From Brevibacillus sp. (GTDB taxonomy: Bacteria; Bacillota; Bacilli; Brevibacillales; Brevibacillaceae), in assembly GCA_029240815.1 (NCBI GenBank), contig JARDZO010000134.1, forward strand, positions 1 through 14,673: a stretch of 14,673 nt of DNA. Direction: 5' to 3'. A model generated the notes under the pieces. The model saw only the letters and a list, made by a program, of their open reading frames with translations, searched no databases and was not told the origin of the DNA. The translations under genes were made by a program, and so were the position numbers. Positions 13,782 to 14,673 of the stretch are shown in pieces (position 1 is the stretch's first letter; every line of letters begins with the position of its first letter).

Positions 13782-14673
13782 CTAGTCAAAAATGGATAAA
13801 TCTCCTGCCTGCTCTGTCAATCGGCCATTCTCCATGATCCCCATCTTTTCCAGCCATTTTTCAAACTCGCGCAATGGCCTCAGTCCCAACAGCTCACGAT
13901 AGCTGGCGTCGTCATGATAACTCGTGTCCTGATAGCTGAGCATGACATCATCACCGCCAGGGACACCCATGTAAAAGTTGGCGCCAGCGAGTGTCGTCAG
14001 CATGCCTGCGATCTCCTGATCATTCTGGTCTGCGTGCATGTGATTGGTGTATGTCGGAGCGATTCCCATCGGCAATCCGTGCATTTTCCCCATAAACAAA
14101 TCTTCCAGATCCGCTCGAATCATTTGCCTGCCATCGAACAAAGTCTCCGGCCCGATAAATCCAGAGACGTTATTCACCATAAATGGCTTCCAATGTCTGC
14201 AAAATCCGTACGTTCTCGCCTCTAAAGTCTGCATGTCGACGCTTTCATGAGAGTCCAGTGATACTTCCGAGCCTTGGCCGGTTTCGAAGTACATCACGTT
14301 CGGACCAGCCGCTGTCCCTTTTCGCAGCATAAGTTCCATCGCTTCGTCCAATAGGTCTTTGGAAACGCCAAACGCCTCATTCGCACGCTCTGAACCAGCC
14401 AGACTCTGGAACATCAGGGAGATGGGGGCACCGCCCCGCAAAGCCTGCATCTGCGTCGTGATGTGAGCAAGTACACAGTTTTGCGTAGGAATTTGCCACT
14501 TTTGCATAAAGTCGTGGGTCATCTTGAGCAGCTTGGTAACACTCTCGACCGAGTCGTTGTTGGGGTTGATCCCGATGACAGCGTCCCCTGAACCGTATGA
14601 GAGCCCTTCCTTGATAGAAGCGAGAATCCCGTGTGGATCATCAATCGGGTGGTTCGGCTGACAGCGAAAGGCT
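13782..14673 (-). CDS. eutB: Ethanolamine ammonia-lyase large subunit EutB (5' end cut off)
   Basis: The last 296 residues of EutB; the frame stays open to the right edge, so roughly 150-160 N-terminal residues are outside. The ATG at 14522 is internal, not the start: residues before it read RCQPNHPIDDPHG and YGSGDAVIGINPNNDS, conserved EutB sequence. EutB is the catalytic TIM-barrel subunit. Residues corresponding to E. coli R160, Q162, N193 and E287 (numbers from memory) are all present, in RCQ, GINPN and YFETGQG, with exactly matching spacing. The position matching D362 is alanine in MGIAPTYTNH, where classical enzymes have MGCDVCYTNH-like sequence. MGVPGGDDVMLSYQDTSYHD near the C-terminus is typical. 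It is in one operon with eutC. Confidence 0.95.
   Translation of the reverse strand, partial: AFRCQPNHPIDDPHGILASIKEGLSYGSGDAVIGINPNNDSVESVTKLLKMTHDFMQKWQIPTQNCVLAHITTQMQALRGGAPISLMFQSLAGSERANEAFGVSKDLLDEAMELMLRKGTAAGPNVMYFETGQGSEVSLDSHESVDMQTLEARTYGFCRHWKPFMVNNVSGFIGPETLFDGRQMIRADLEDLFMGKMHGLPMGIAPTYTNHMHADQNDQEIAGMLTTLAGANFYMGVPGGDDVMLSYQDTSYHDDASYRELLGLRPLREFEKWLEKMGIMENGRLTEQAGDLSIFD

Noticed and set aside
1..14673. CRISPR array, tRNA or rRNA genes, insertion sequences, phage attachment sites
   Set aside because: I looked for regularly spaced repeats, cloverleaf-like segments, transposase motifs and terminal inverted repeats, and found none.

Overview
The window looks like chromosome of a low-to-mid GC Gram-positive bacterium (Bacillota, Bacilli), most likely Brevibacillus or a relative. 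This is inferred from strong AGGAGG-type ribosome binding sites, several TTG starts, intrinsic terminators, catabolite-response-like sites and the mix of protein families. Fourteen protein-coding genes are supported, one of them cut by the right edge. I found no rRNA, tRNA, CRISPR array, transposase or phage gene.

Layout. Positions 1-212 lead into an MdtG-like MFS drug exporter (+). It converges on an epoxide-hydrolase-type alpha/beta hydrolase (-) across a shared hairpin. A RibD-C/DHFR-like reductase (-) follows with its own terminator. Positions 3180-8170 form a dispersed sugar-utilisation locus: a RhaS-like sugar-binding lipoprotein (-), a DeoR-family repressor (-), an AraA-type sugar isomerase (-) and a divergent AraC-type activator (+). 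The first three each end in a separate intrinsic terminator, so they appear to be separate transcripts. They are tied together by candidate regulatory sites: a cre-like palindrome between isomerase and AraC, and a repeated T-rich motif upstream of the binding-protein and deoR genes. No permease, ATPase, kinase or aldolase lies in view.

Positions 8167-10815 hold a minus-strand operon: TVP38/TMEM64 (VTT) membrane protein, OmpR-type response regulator, BaeS-like sensor kinase. The kinase stop codon overlaps the AraC stop codon tail to tail. Next comes a WYL/YafY-type regulator followed by a GyrI-like effector-binding protein (-), a pairing like Bacillus yobV-yobU. After a small lysine/glutamine-rich protein, the window ends in eutC and the 3' part of eutB, encoding B12-dependent ethanolamine ammonia-lyase.

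The observation I would check first is in EutB. Four active-site residues recalled from the E. coli enzyme fall at exactly the expected spacing, but the position matching Asp362 is alanine. The sugar specificity of the isomerase locus is the other open question. I see no clearly new multi-gene system.
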